Part shown: in pieces, positions 40,211 through 48,444 of the stretch | Layout of the letters: the number at the start of each line of letters is the position of its first letter | How positions within the stretch are numbered: position 1 is the first letter of the stretch | IMG/VR virus record: IMGVR_UViG_3300007511_000004 | Location: 82,557 to 146,556 of that record | Reading direction: 5' to 3' (one strand) | DNA from: a virus | Length of the DNA: 64,000 nucleotides | Made by a program: the position numbers and the translations under genes | The notes under the pieces: generated by a model | What the model was told of the DNA's origin: nothing | Seen by the model: only the letters and a program-made list of their open reading frames with translations | Databases searched by the model: none

Positions 40211-42448
40211 ATGCTCAAAGCCCTCCCCTACTCCCAAGATAAGAATGCACGAAAGTTAATGTCAGAGACTAAATTTTACGAGGGGTACAGTAGGTGGAAC
40301 GAAGACGAAGATAGGTACGAGACTTGGGAGGAGGCTGTTGCTCGAGTAATGGATATGCACCGTGCTTTCTATGCTGATAAAATGAGTCCGGAACTAACTC
40401 GTTTAATAGATGAAGCAGAAGCTCTTTATAAACTACAGTACGCTTTAGGCGCACAGCGCGCGTTACAGTTTGGTGGTGAGCAACTTATTAAACATCAGAT
40501 GCGCATGTACAATTGTACGTCTTCGTATGCCGACCGAGCAAGGTTCTTTTCAGAAGTATTCTATATCCTCCTTTGTGGGGCAGGCGCAGGTTTTTCTGTG
40601 CAGAAACACCATGTAGCTAAAGTGCCGCAGATTGCAGAGCGTAAAAAGCAAGCTAAGGTTTGGGTAGTTGAAGACTCCATCGAAGGATGGGCTGATGCAC
40701 TGGGCGCATTAATGTCTTCCTATTTCGTTGGCGGTGGTCAATTCCCAGAAATGGAGGGACGAAAGGTTTATTTCGATCTTCAGAGCATTAGACCAAAAGG
40801 TGCTAAGATCTCAGGCGGATATAAGGCACCGGGACCAGATCCCCTTCGTCGAGCATTAGATAAGATTGAACATCTAATTCAAGGAATCGTACTAACCGGC
40901 CGGAATTATCTAAAGGCGATCGATGTTTATGATATTGTTATGTTTGCTGCAGATGCTGTTCTTTCTGGTGGGGTTCGTCGCAGTGCCACCATTTGTCTAT
41001 TCTCCCCCGATGATAAAGAAATGATTAATGCCAAGACCGGAAATTGGTTTGCTGACAATCCACAGCGGGGTAGATCTAATAACTCTGCAGTTATTGTTCG
41101 TGATGAAATCTCACGTGACCAATTTAAAGATATTATGAAGTCTGTTAAGGAATTTGGTGAGCCTGGCTTCTATTTCGTAGAGGATAAAGATTTCACTACT
41201 AATCCCTGTGTTGAAATCGGCATGTACCCTCAGATCAAGGGGAAATCTGGATGGCAAGGCTGTAATCTAACTGAAATTAACGGGGGTAAGTGTACTACTA
41301 AAGAGGAATTCTACAAAGCATGCCGTGCTGGGGCAATCATGGGCACACTGCAGGCAGGTTATACAGACTTTAAATATCTGGATAAGACCACTAAAGATAT
41401 TTTCGATCGAGAAGCACTACTTGGGGTATCAGTTACTGGTTGGATGAATAATCCAGACGTATTGTTAGATGGAGATACCCAACAAGAAGGCGCCAAGATT
41501 GTAAAAGAGGTTAACGCTGAAGTAGCAGATCTAATTGGCATTAACCCGGCAGCTCGTACAACTTGTGTGAAGCCCTCAGGAAATGCATCTGTACTCTTAC
41601 AGACCTCATCGGGTATCCATGCAGAGCATTCCCCTCGATACCTTCGCCACGTCCAATTGAATAAAGAAACCGAAGTGGCACAATTGATCGCAAAGTCAAA
41701 TCCCTATATGATTGAAGAAGCCGTGGGCTCGTCGGGTAATACGGACTATGCTATTGCATTCCCAATTGTTGCCCAACCAGACTCAATCTATAAAGAGGAA
41801 CTATTCGGAACTAATCTTCTAGAAAAGGTACGTCTCGTTCAGCAAAATTGGGTAGAAGGTGGTACTAACCCTGAACTCTGTGCCGATAGTAGGATCCGCC
41901 ACAATGTGTCGAATACGGTTACTGTTCAAGAACATATGTGGCCACAAGTTGAAGATTACGTCTACGATAACCGCCATGATTTTGCCGGTATCAGTTTCCT
42001 ATCCGGCACCGGTGATAAAGACTATCCACAGGCGCCATTTACCTCTATTCCAACTGCATCAGAGATTGTTGAGACGTATGGCCGCGCAGCTCTATTTGCT
42101 TCGGGCTTGATTGTAGATTCCCCTAAATCTGGATTCAGAGATATTTGGGAAGCTTGTACAATTGCCAAACAGGATGAGGAGGATGAACAGCATATTGGAG
42201 AGATCTCCGATATCCATAAAGAGTGGATCCGCCGATATCGGAAGTTCGCAGATAATTACTTTAATGGTGATATTAAGCAGGCCGAATACTGTCTTAAAGA
42301 TGTATATCTACTCCATAAATGGACGAAGATCCAACAGAACTATACCCCCGTGGATTTCGTGACGCAGCTGACCGAAAAGAAATATACTGAGATTGATACC
42401 ATGGGCGCAATTGCGTGTCAGGGTGGTAGTTGTGAGATACAATTCTAA
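40211..42448 (+). CDS. nrdJ: Class II (B12-dependent) ribonucleotide reductase
   Basis: A 745-residue monomeric adenosylcobalamin-dependent reductase of the Lactobacillus type, making dNTPs or dNDPs without oxygen. Seen are MYNCTSS (first redox Cys), the GAGAGFSVQ loop, LSGGVRRSATI, TNPCVEIG with the active-site Cys, and the C-terminal CQGGSCEIQF redox pair. The leader of about 90 bases shows no cobalamin-riboswitch box that I can recognise. The gene supports deoxynucleotide supply and needs host B12. Confidence 0.95.
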   Translation: MLKALPYSQDKNARKLMSETKFYEGYSRWNEDEDRYETWEEAVARVMDMHRAFYADKMSPELTRLIDEAEALYKLQYALGAQRALQFGGEQLIKHQMRMYNCTSSYADRARFFSEVFYILLCGAGAGFSVQKHHVAKVPQIAERKKQAKVWVVEDSIEGWADALGALMSSYFVGGGQFPEMEGRKVYFDLQSIRPKGAKISGGYKAPGPDPLRRALDKIEHLIQGIVLTGRNYLKAIDVYDIVMFAADAVLSGGVRRSATICLFSPDDKEMINAKTGNWFADNPQRGRSNNSAVIVRDEISRDQFKDIMKSVKEFGEPGFYFVEDKDFTTNPCVEIGMYPQIKGKSGWQGCNLTEINGGKCTTKEEFYKACRAGAIMGTLQAGYTDFKYLDKTTKDIFDREALLGVSVTGWMNNPDVLLDGDTQQEGAKIVKEVNAEVADLIGINPAARTTCVKPSGNASVLLQTSSGIHAEHSPRYLRHVQLNKETEVAQLIAKSNPYMIEEAVGSSGNTDYAIAFPIVAQPDSIYKEELFGTNLLEKVRLVQQNWVEGGTNPELCADSRIRHNVSNTVTVQEHMWPQVEDYVYDNRHDFAGISFLSGTGDKDYPQAPFTSIPTASEIVETYGRAALFASGLIVDSPKSGFRDIWEACTIAKQDEEDEQHIGEISDIHKEWIRRYRKFADNYFNGDIKQAEYCLKDVYLLHKWTKIQQNYTPVDFVTQLTEKKYTEIDTMGAIACQGGSCEIQF

Positions 42449-42495
42449 TCGCATAAATAACCTTCAAATCATCATAGTAAATTAAGGTCTCTACC

Positions 42496-42633
42496 ATGAA
42501 TAAAGAAGATATCCTATGCCCCCATTGCGAAGCAGAATTTTATATAGAAAGCGAGGAATCCGCGATTTACTGTATATGTTGTGGGGACGAGATTGGGGAT
42601 GATGAGGACGAGGATGTCTATTGGGAGGAATAG
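42496..42633 (+). CDS. Small zinc-ribbon protein
   Basis: A 45-residue protein with CPHC near the start and CICCGDE after 20 residues, a four-Cys zinc ribbon, then an acidic tail. It may be a small regulator or an accessory to the next gene, which starts immediately after its stop. A CATAAATA box lies at 42452, a possible late promoter. Confidence 0.68.
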   Translation: MNKEDILCPHCEAEFYIESEESAIYCICCGDEIGDDEDEDVYWEE

Positions 42634-43077
42634 ATGTGGTATTATAATGATGAAGAGTATCATCCATCAGCCGAAGAATTAGATGGATGGATAGGATTCG
42701 TTTATGTTATTACCGATAAGAGCAATAACAAAAAGTATGTGGGAAAGAAACTATTCTGGTCGAAGAAGACCCTTCCACCACTCAAAGGTAAAACACGAAA
42801 AAGACGAAAAATCATTGAATCCGATTGGCAGAAATATTATGGATCGAGTGACCTTGTCAAACAACTCCTTGTCGAGCACGGGGAGTCTAACTTCCATCGA
42901 GAAATATTATACTTCTGCAAATCGAAAGGTGAGATGGGATACCTCGAATTAAGAGAACAAGTATTACGTAACGTTCTTTTGGATGACGATTATTATAATG
43001 GTATCGTTAACGCTAGAGTGCACCGGAACCACGTTAAAAGGGTGAAGGAGCTTTGGGAAGATGGAAAACTGGATTAA
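42634..43077 (+). CDS. GIY-YIG-type endonuclease-like protein
   Basis: A 147-residue protein. WIGFVYVITDKSNNKKYVGKK fits the start of a GIY-YIG domain (VYxI...YVGK), with SDWQKYYGSS and FHREILYFC as later motifs. It is small and free-standing, like T4 Seg-type enzymes, but a non-homing role is possible. GGGAGGAAT precedes the ATG, which abuts the preceding stop. Confidence 0.75.
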   Translation: MWYYNDEEYHPSAEELDGWIGFVYVITDKSNNKKYVGKKLFWSKKTLPPLKGKTRKRRKIIESDWQKYYGSSDLVKQLLVEHGESNFHREILYFCKSKGEMGYLELREQVLRNVLLDDDYYNGIVNARVHRNHVKRVKELWEDGKLD

Positions 43078-43096
43078 TCAAAATATTTTGAAATGG

Positions 43097-43143
43097 GGGA
43101 TTTACTATTGATCCCGGATTTGGTATAATAAACTATGATTAAA
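43097..43143 (+). repeat. 47-bp repeat (rnh promoter copy)
   Basis: Identical to 24523-24569 at the left edge of the oxygenase cassette. Confidence 0.92.
43101..43129 (+). promoter_or_regulatory. Promoter for RNase H gene
   Basis: GGGGGA, TTTACT, 17 bases, TATAAT, about 35 bases before the chosen start of rnh. Confidence 0.75.
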
Positions 43144-43162
43144 AATGGAAAGCGAGTTTATA

Positions 43163-44020
43163 ATGTTGTTGCTTGATTTTAGTGGTATCTCTATTGCACC
43201 TGTTGCAATGGGGCACGTACATTCCGGCGATGAGAATCTGATCCGTCATATGATCCTCAATTCAATCCGCATGTATCGTCAGAAGTTTAAGGATAAGTAT
43301 GGGGAAATCGTCATTGTTGCTGATGGTGGCGGTAACTGGAGAAAAGAGGTTTACCCCGAATATAAGGGTAAACGGAGGTCTACCCGTGAGGCTTCTAAGA
43401 TTGATTGGGCGGAAGCTTTCCGCATTATCAATATGGTTATCCAAGAACTCAAGGATGAGTTTCCGTATAAGGTTATTCACCAGTGGGGATGTGAGGCAGA
43501 TGATTCTATTGCAGAATTGGTTCATTATACCCAGGAGTTTGGCAATTGGGAAGATGTGATGATCATCTCTGCTGATAAAGATTTCCGCCAATTGCAAGTC
43601 TTCGATAATGTTGACCAGTTTACCCCAATGTTTAAGAAGCTGATCAAAGAGGATAATCCTCGAGGATATCTTGCTGAACACATCCTCAAAGGCGACGACG
43701 GCGACGGCGTACCTAATGCCCTATCTGACGATGATACCTTTATGGTCGAAGGTAAGCGTCAAAATATCCTATCCAAGAAAAAGAAAGAAGCGCTCCTAGC
43801 CGATCCTAAGGCTTTAGGAGAACAGGTCTATCGCAATTACCAACGCAATAGGCAAATGATTGATCTAATTAATCCTTCTACCCCCGATCGTATCCGCAAA
43901 GAAATTATAAATAGCTTCGAGAGCCAAGATGAAGGAGATAAAAAGGGTAAGGTATTCCCGTATCTCATTAAAAATAATTGCCGGCTCTTGCTAGAGAATG
44001 TAAAGGAGTTCATTGATTAA
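43163..44020 (+). CDS. rnh: T4-type RNase H (FEN-like 5' nuclease)
   Basis: A 285-residue protein that removes RNA primers from lagging-strand fragments. Acidic metal ligands appear in order: LLLDFSG at the start, IVIVADGGGNWRK, GCEADDSIAEL, IISADKDFRQL, and KGDDGDGVPN. The start at 43163 is preferred, as GGAAAGCGAG precedes it; an ATG at 43145 is possible. Confidence 0.92.
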   Translation: MLLLDFSGISIAPVAMGHVHSGDENLIRHMILNSIRMYRQKFKDKYGEIVIVADGGGNWRKEVYPEYKGKRRSTREASKIDWAEAFRIINMVIQELKDEFPYKVIHQWGCEADDSIAELVHYTQEFGNWEDVMIISADKDFRQLQVFDNVDQFTPMFKKLIKEDNPRGYLAEHILKGDDGDGVPNALSDDDTFMVEGKRQNILSKKKKEALLADPKALGEQVYRNYQRNRQMIDLINPSTPDRIRKEIINSFESQDEGDKKGKVFPYLIKNNCRLLLENVKEFID

Positions 44021-44021
44021 G

Positions 44022-44438
44022 ATGAAATATGTATTTGAAGTGCTGGAAGATGTAGTAAAAGCGAAGACCCGACAGGATAAGATTCAGATTCTGAAAAAGA
44101 ATGAATCCTGGGCATTAAAAGATATCCTAAAGGGAACGCTTGATCCTAAGATTGAATGGGATCTTCCGGCGGGCACCCCGCCTTATACCGCATCCGACCC
44201 TCACAATGCCCCCTCGAATCTTCTCAAACGAAATAAGCAATTTAAGTACTTTGTTAAGGGGGGTCCAGCGCGTGATCTACCCAAATACAAACGTGAATCG
44301 ATATTCATCGGTCTTTTGGAAGCAATTCATCCAAAGGATGCTGAATTGGTAGTGTCTATGATTAATAAGCAGAAGCCCGGTAAAGGTATTACCGCTAAAC
44401 TTGTTAACGAGGCATTTCCTAACCTAGTGAGTTCTTGA
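44022..44438 (+). CDS. Conserved T4-like phage protein (DUF6433-type)
   Basis: A 138-residue protein. FEVLEDVVKAKTRQDKIQILKKN, WALKDILKGTLDPKIEWDLP and the end KGITAKLVNEAFPNLV match a conserved protein that follows rnh in T4-like phages, for which I recall DUF6433. Function unknown. Confidence 0.75.
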   Translation: MKYVFEVLEDVVKAKTRQDKIQILKKNESWALKDILKGTLDPKIEWDLPAGTPPYTASDPHNAPSNLLKRNKQFKYFVKGGPARDLPKYKRESIFIGLLEAIHPKDAELVVSMINKQKPGKGITAKLVNEAFPNLVSS

Positions 44439-44474
44439 TTATGGAGTAAACCGAAACTAAAAAGGAGAATGCAC

Positions 44475-44630
44475 ATGGTAGCAGCTCAAATCGAAAGACT
44501 GGAATCCGACCTTAGAGAAATTAGGGACTTTGAAAAGGAACTTAAATCTGAAGGCAATTCTAATCTATCAGCAAAGGTCTCTTCGAAGAGGCAATACCTA
44601 CAGCAATATCTGGAAGAAGTTACAGCATAG
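44475..44630 (+). CDS. Small coiled-coil protein
   Basis: A 51-residue helical protein (QIERLESDLREIRDFEKEL). AAAGGAGAA precedes the ATG. Not recognised. Confidence 0.6.
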   Translation: MVAAQIERLESDLREIRDFEKELKSEGNSNLSAKVSSKRQYLQQYLEEVTA

Positions 44631-44633
44631 GGG

Positions 44634-44662
44634 TTTACATGTTTTTGCCATTATGGTAAAAT
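44634..44662 (+). promoter_or_regulatory. Early-type promoter
   Basis: GGGG, TTTACA, 17 bases, TAAAAT, directly after the preceding stop. Confidence 0.65.
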
Positions 44663-44665
44663 AAT

Positions 44666-44697
44666 AAGGGTAGGGGAAGAGATTCTCCTACCCTTTT
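44666..44697 (+). terminator. Strong hairpin with short T-run just after a promoter
   Basis: AAGGGTAGGGGA pairs with TCTCCTACCCTT (one G-T) around a six-base loop and is followed by TTTT directly before an ATG. It could be an attenuator or a transcript-end-protecting stem. Confidence 0.55.
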
Positions 44698-45108
44698 ATG
44701 CGGGAAATTATATTGGCTGGAAAGAAAAAGAGGGCAACCGCCCAGGAGCAAGAAACCTTATTCGAAGTAGTAGAACTAAAGGTTCTCGAGGAAATAGCAT
44801 ATGGTGACACTAAAAAAAGATTAGTGTCCTCCCCTTCCGGGAAATCATCATATATACAATTATGGTCAAGTCTGTCGAAGGAATGGAGAACCACCTCTCG
44901 GCACAATATAGAAGAAAACTGGTTAAAATGGAAAAAACATGCCGCAATATACCATGAAGAACAAAGAGACCGGGGAGACCCAAAACATGATTCTCAAAAT
45001 AAGCGAAAGAGAAGAGTGGCTAAAAAACAACCCGGGATGGATGCAAATCATAACAACCGCTCCAAGAATAGTAAGCGGACAAGGAAGTCTCCTGTCAAAA
45101 ACAAGTGA
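44698..45108 (+). CDS. Possible hypothetical protein with overlapping 3' half
   Basis: A 136-residue frame whose first 80 residues look protein-like (LFEVVELKVLEEIAYG, WSSLSKEWRTTSR). The last 56 residues overlap the next, better-supported gene and are a low-complexity basic run. No ribosome binding site precedes the ATG because the hairpin ends there. A later start is possible. Confidence 0.42.
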   Translation: MREIILAGKKKRATAQEQETLFEVVELKVLEEIAYGDTKKRLVSSPSGKSSYIQLWSSLSKEWRTTSRHNIEENWLKWKKHAAIYHEEQRDRGDPKHDSQNKRKRRVAKKQPGMDANHNNRSKNSKRTRKSPVKNK

Positions 45109-45175
45109 TGGCTGGAAAGAAGTATTAGGCCGGGTGAAATCCGGGGCATCTAAAGAACATACAATTAAAGATTGA
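44939..45175 (+). CDS. FmdB-related small phage protein
   Basis: A 78-residue protein: MPQYTMKNKETGETQ, SEREEWLKNNPGWMQI, APRIVSGQGS and DGWKEVLGRVKSG follow the pattern of small T4-like phage proteins related to FmdB zinc ribbons but without the cysteines. Function unknown. It lies ten bases before phoH. Confidence 0.75.
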   Translation: MPQYTMKNKETGETQNMILKISEREEWLKNNPGWMQIITTAPRIVSGQGSLLSKTSDGWKEVLGRVKSGASKEHTIKD

Positions 45176-45185
45176 TATACCTCGG

Positions 45186-45869
45186 ATGAAAAAAAGTAAT
45201 GCGGCGCACATTGTGCCCTGGGAAATTGATGAATTTACGCCAGTTACGGAGAACCAGGAGTTAGCTGTCAAAGGCTGGGAGAATGGTCATAACCTGGCTT
45301 TAGTTGGGAGTGCCGGTACGGGTAAAACCTATATGGCCTTAAATCTTGCGCTCAAAGAGCTTTTCGACAATCTCGATGTCTATAGAAGCATAATGATAGT
45401 TAGATCTGTTGTTCCGACTCGTGATGCAGGACACCTCCCCGGAGCCAAGGAAGAAAAAGAAGAACCATATCAATTACCATATCAGAATCTTTGCGATGAG
45501 ATCTTTGGCTATAGAGGCGCATATAATAAACTAATATCCGCTAATAAGGTTAGATTCGAAACTACTTCTTATATCCGCGGCGCTACATTTGATCAGACTA
45601 TCATCATCGTTGATGAGATGCAGAATATGAATTTCCATGAATTGGATTCGATTATTACTCGTATCGGGAATGATTGTAAGATCATATTCTGTGGCGATCA
45701 TAAGCAGTCTGATTTTAAATATGATGATGAAAAGGAGGGGATTATGAAATTCCTTTCGATCATCGAAACTATGAGATCTTTCCGGTTAGTTGAATTCGGA
45801 TGGATAGATATTGTTCGTTCAGATTTTGTAAGAGATTATATCATGACGAAGGAAATGTTAGATCTATAG
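45186..45869 (+). CDS. phoH: PhoH-like ATPase
   Basis: A 227-residue P-loop protein of the PhoH family. Walker A is GSAGTGKT (about 41-48), then SVVPTRDAGHLPGAKEEKEEPY, the segment IRGATFDQTIIIVDEMQNM with Walker B, and FCGDHKQSDF. PhoH is a common marker of marine phages; helicase or RNase-type activity is known for relatives, and the phage role is unclear. Confidence 0.92.
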   Translation: MKKSNAAHIVPWEIDEFTPVTENQELAVKGWENGHNLALVGSAGTGKTYMALNLALKELFDNLDVYRSIMIVRSVVPTRDAGHLPGAKEEKEEPYQLPYQNLCDEIFGYRGAYNKLISANKVRFETTSYIRGATFDQTIIIVDEMQNMNFHELDSIITRIGNDCKIIFCGDHKQSDFKYDDEKEGIMKFLSIIETMRSFRLVEFGWIDIVRSDFVRDYIMTKEMLDL

Positions 45870-45879
45870 GAGAGGGTAG

Positions 45880-46134
45880 ATGGTTATAATCTATGGAGCG
45901 GAATGGTGTTCCTTTTGTAAAAAAGCAAAAGAGCTTTGTCAAGACTATGGAATAGGGTATGAATGGCGAAATGTGGATGACCCGGAATATAAAGAAGAGC
46001 TTAAGCTTAAACTTCCAGATGTTAAAACGATACCTCAAATATATTGGCATCATCGATACATCGGTGGATATCAGGAATTAGCAACTACAATTGAAGAAGA
46101 TAATATAGGTAATTACGGTCAAGGAACTTTCTAA
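45880..46134 (+). CDS. Glutaredoxin
   Basis: An 84-residue thioredoxin-fold protein. The active site is CSFC in IIYGAEWCSFCKKAKEL; KTIPQIYWHHRYIGGYQEL holds the cis-Pro and glutathione-binding loop. It would reduce the ribonucleotide reductase encoded upstream. The stop overlaps the next ATG by one base. Confidence 0.92.
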   Translation: MVIIYGAEWCSFCKKAKELCQDYGIGYEWRNVDDPEYKEELKLKLPDVKTIPQIYWHHRYIGGYQELATTIEEDNIGNYGQGTF

Positions 46135-46310
46135 TGACAAAATTCACTAGGTTCGATGTACGCAATAAGAAAAAGGGTAGACAGAAGAAAAAATCCCTAG
46201 AACGAGATAAGCGAATGGCTCCCGTTCCAGCGGCGAAGACCCGAGAGGAGAAACATTATAACCCGGCGTCCCAAATGAATACTGAAAGGGTGTTGCAAGA
46301 TGAAATGTAA
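46134..46310 (+). CDS. Small basic protein
   Basis: A 58-residue Lys/Arg-rich protein (FDVRNKKKGRQKKKSLERDK), coupled to the glutaredoxin gene by TAATG. Probably disordered and nucleic-acid binding by charge. Not recognised. Confidence 0.6.
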   Translation: MTKFTRFDVRNKKKGRQKKKSLERDKRMAPVPAAKTREEKHYNPASQMNTERVLQDEM

Positions 46311-46349
46311 GGACTATTTAAAAAATTCGAAAAAAATATAAAAAGGGGG

Positions 46350-46378
46350 TTTACAAATGAGTCGAAAAGGCTTATATT
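46350..46378 (+). promoter_or_regulatory. Early promoter (repeated type)
   Basis: A-rich TTCGAAAAAAATATAAAAA, GGGGG, TTTACA, AATGAGTCGAAAAGGCT, TATATT. Confidence 0.87.
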
Positions 46379-46412
46379 AGTAGTGTAACCAAAAGAGATA
46401 AAGGAATCGATC

Positions 46413-46724
46413 ATGCAGACCTCTACTGATTTCACGCCAAATCTTACTAAACTGGAACGCGAATATATGGACCTGATCGCATACTGCGAGATGAACACTT
46501 CTAACGGTTCGCGTCCTGAAAGTTACATCGAGGTTAACACCTATAATTGGGCCGATGAACGGGCAGCAGAACTGGGTATCAGTGAAAAAGCCCTTGGTGG
46601 TGTTATGGCTTCGCTGGCTCAGAAAGGTTTGATCGATTCGTACCCTGCTGGTCGCGACGATCCTGACGGGGGCGTCTGGTTTACCGAAGAGGGCTTCAAA
46701 GTCTGGGAGGTTGGTAATGAGTAA
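46413..46724 (+). CDS. Winged-helix-like small protein
   Basis: A 103-residue protein. LTKLEREYMDLIAYCEMN, AAELGISEKALGGVMASLAQKGLIDSY and GGVWFTEEGFKVW fit a winged helix: three helices, then a wing. It would bind DNA and regulate phage or host genes early, by inference. It follows a strong early promoter. The stop overlaps the next gene by eight bases. Confidence 0.7.
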   Translation: MQTSTDFTPNLTKLEREYMDLIAYCEMNTSNGSRPESYIEVNTYNWADERAAELGISEKALGGVMASLAQKGLIDSYPAGRDDPDGGVWFTEEGFKVWEVGNE

Positions 46725-46881
46725 AAAAACATGTGACGCTTTCTTTTGCACTAAACGAATTCCTGCCAAATATAGATACTGTTATGATTGTGCCAAGGCA
46801 CGAGGCCATATAGGCGATAATGGAATAGGCATTTTTGGCTGGATTTCCATACTTGTAATTTTATGGGCAGTGTTTGGATGA
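46717..46881 (+). CDS. Small Cys-rich membrane protein
   Basis: A 54-residue protein with C-x5-C and CYDC forming a possible zinc site, followed by a C-terminal membrane segment (GIFGWISILVILWAVFG). GGGAGG precedes the ATG. Not recognised. Confidence 0.6.
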   Translation: MSKKTCDAFFCTKRIPAKYRYCYDCAKARGHIGDNGIGIFGWISILVILWAVFG

Positions 46882-46898
46882 ATTGATGGAGATATATA

Positions 46899-47489
46899 AT
46901 GTGTGATTATAATAAAGTAATCCTAACCGATTGCGATGGTGTACTACTAAATTGGGAATATGCCTTTAACACCTGGATGGCTCGGCATGGGTATTCTGCT
47001 GATGGTGAAGCCGGATTGATTTACGATATGTCCGAACGGTATAAGATGCCGAAATCCGAAATGTCTCGGCTGATTAAACACTTTAATGAATCTTCGGCTA
47101 TTGGATTCCTCCCGCCTCTTCGGGATGCTATGTACTACATTGATCTACTCCACCGGAAATTCGGCTATGTCTTTCATATGATTACCTCACTATCCCTAGA
47201 GCCATCCGCTCAGACTCTGCGGATACAAAACACAAAGAAACTATTTGGTGAGACTGCTTTCGAGAAGTTCATCTTCTGTGATACTGGCGCCGATAAAGAC
47301 GAAGCGCTTCAGCCTTATCAAGATAGTGGATATTTTTGGGTTGAAGATAAAGTCGAAAACTGCGACCTAGGTAGTGAAATGGGTCTTAATTCTATTCTAA
47401 TGGAGCATGGGCATAATATGGATAATACCGATCACCAATTGGTTAAGAACTGGAAGGAGATCTACGAATTAGTTTCTTCGAATTATTAA
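46899..47489 (+). CDS. HAD-family 5'(3')-deoxyribonucleotidase-like phosphatase
   Basis: A 196-residue HAD protein. VILTDCDGVLLNWEYAF is motif I (DxDGV), FHMITSLSLEPSAQ motif II, and GYFWVEDKVENCDLG motif III with acidic pair. Dephosphorylation of a nucleotide or sugar phosphate is inferred; a KdsC-like role for Kdo-8-phosphate cannot be excluded. A GGAGATA site precedes the ATG. Confidence 0.8.
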   Translation: MCDYNKVILTDCDGVLLNWEYAFNTWMARHGYSADGEAGLIYDMSERYKMPKSEMSRLIKHFNESSAIGFLPPLRDAMYYIDLLHRKFGYVFHMITSLSLEPSAQTLRIQNTKKLFGETAFEKFIFCDTGADKDEALQPYQDSGYFWVEDKVENCDLGSEMGLNSILMEHGHNMDNTDHQLVKNWKEIYELVSSNY

Positions 47490-47662
47490 ACCTTAGAAGT
47501 CAATGGGAAGAATACGCTCGTAATTTTGTGGGGGTAGATCGATCCGGTACAATTGAATCACTAAGGTACTTTGTCGCGGACGGACCACGAAAGAACCGGT
47601 TCCGCCCAAAATTTAATGAAGCAATGGATATTGCTAAAAGTATTCTGGATGAGACCAAATGA
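47468..47662 (+). CDS. Small protein with possible AUU start
   Basis: A 64-residue frame (FFELLNLRSQWEEYARNFVG at its start) continues without an ATG, GTG or TTG near its beginning. AAGGAG lies eight bases before an ATT codon at 47468. The stop overlaps the ATG of the next gene (AAATGA), the normal junction in this phage. Codons look coding throughout. A GTG at 47526 is the alternative start. Confidence 0.45.
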   Translation: MSFFELLNLRSQWEEYARNFVGVDRSGTIESLRYFVADGPRKNRFRPKFNEAMDIAKSILDETK

Positions 47663-48444
47663 AACGACTGATCTATCAGGTATCCGTAGGAGCTCCTTCG
47701 AAGCTGTATCAGCATTGTACGGCGTCAGTAGAAGAATACTGTAAAAAGTACGGTATTGACTATATTAAACAGACCACGCCGAGTCTATGTATTCGACCTG
47801 ACCCTTTCACTTCGAATCGATCTGCGGAATGTCAGGCCAGAGCTCTACCCCTTCCAATTTACGAGAAAGAGAATGCCCTTGCGTACTTCCCGGAGTACGA
47901 TCAAATTGCCATTATTGATTCTGATATTTGGATTCGGGATACCGCGCCTAACATATTTGACACAATCAGCGTGAAACCGAAAACGGACTTTGCTGCTGTT
48001 GTTGAAAGAGATATGCCCATTACTGATCAATACAAGGGGAAGATCTTAAACTACTCTAGGATGCAGTACAGCACTCTACACCCAAAGGTAAACTTTGAGC
48101 CTAATCATTTAGGTTATGAGTTTATGAATATGGGGGTAATGGTAATGAATAAATCTATTACAAAATATCTGAAAGGTCAGAGTCCCAAGGAGTTCCTCGA
48201 TCGACCCGAGTTCAAACCGTTTATTGACGGGGTAGGTCCCTGGAAATGGAGTACCGACCAAACCCTGTTAAATTGGTGGATCCGCAAAGAAAAAATGAAC
48301 ATCCAAAGAATGCATTGGAAGTGGAACGGGCTCTATACGGCCAATAGGAAGATTAAACATTGTCACTTTGTCCACTTCTTCCTTAAGGATAAGCTACCTA
48401 ATCGAGGCGAGAATGTAGCTGACCTAATGAGCGCAATAGAATGA
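47659..48444 (+). CDS. Glycosyltransferase-like protein (GT-A fold)
   Basis: A 261-residue protein. IAIIDSDIWIRD holds a DxD metal/nucleotide-sugar motif after a hydrophobic strand, and STDQTLLNWWI with FVHFFLKDKL resembles the later parts of GT8-like enzymes. It starts a run of overlapping glycosyltransferase genes. Donor and acceptor are unknown; UDP-uronates made by neighbouring enzymes are candidates. Confidence 0.75.
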   Translation: MKRLIYQVSVGAPSKLYQHCTASVEEYCKKYGIDYIKQTTPSLCIRPDPFTSNRSAECQARALPLPIYEKENALAYFPEYDQIAIIDSDIWIRDTAPNIFDTISVKPKTDFAAVVERDMPITDQYKGKILNYSRMQYSTLHPKVNFEPNHLGYEFMNMGVMVMNKSITKYLKGQSPKEFLDRPEFKPFIDGVGPWKWSTDQTLLNWWIRKEKMNIQRMHWKWNGLYTANRKIKHCHFVHFFLKDKLPNRGENVADLMSAIE

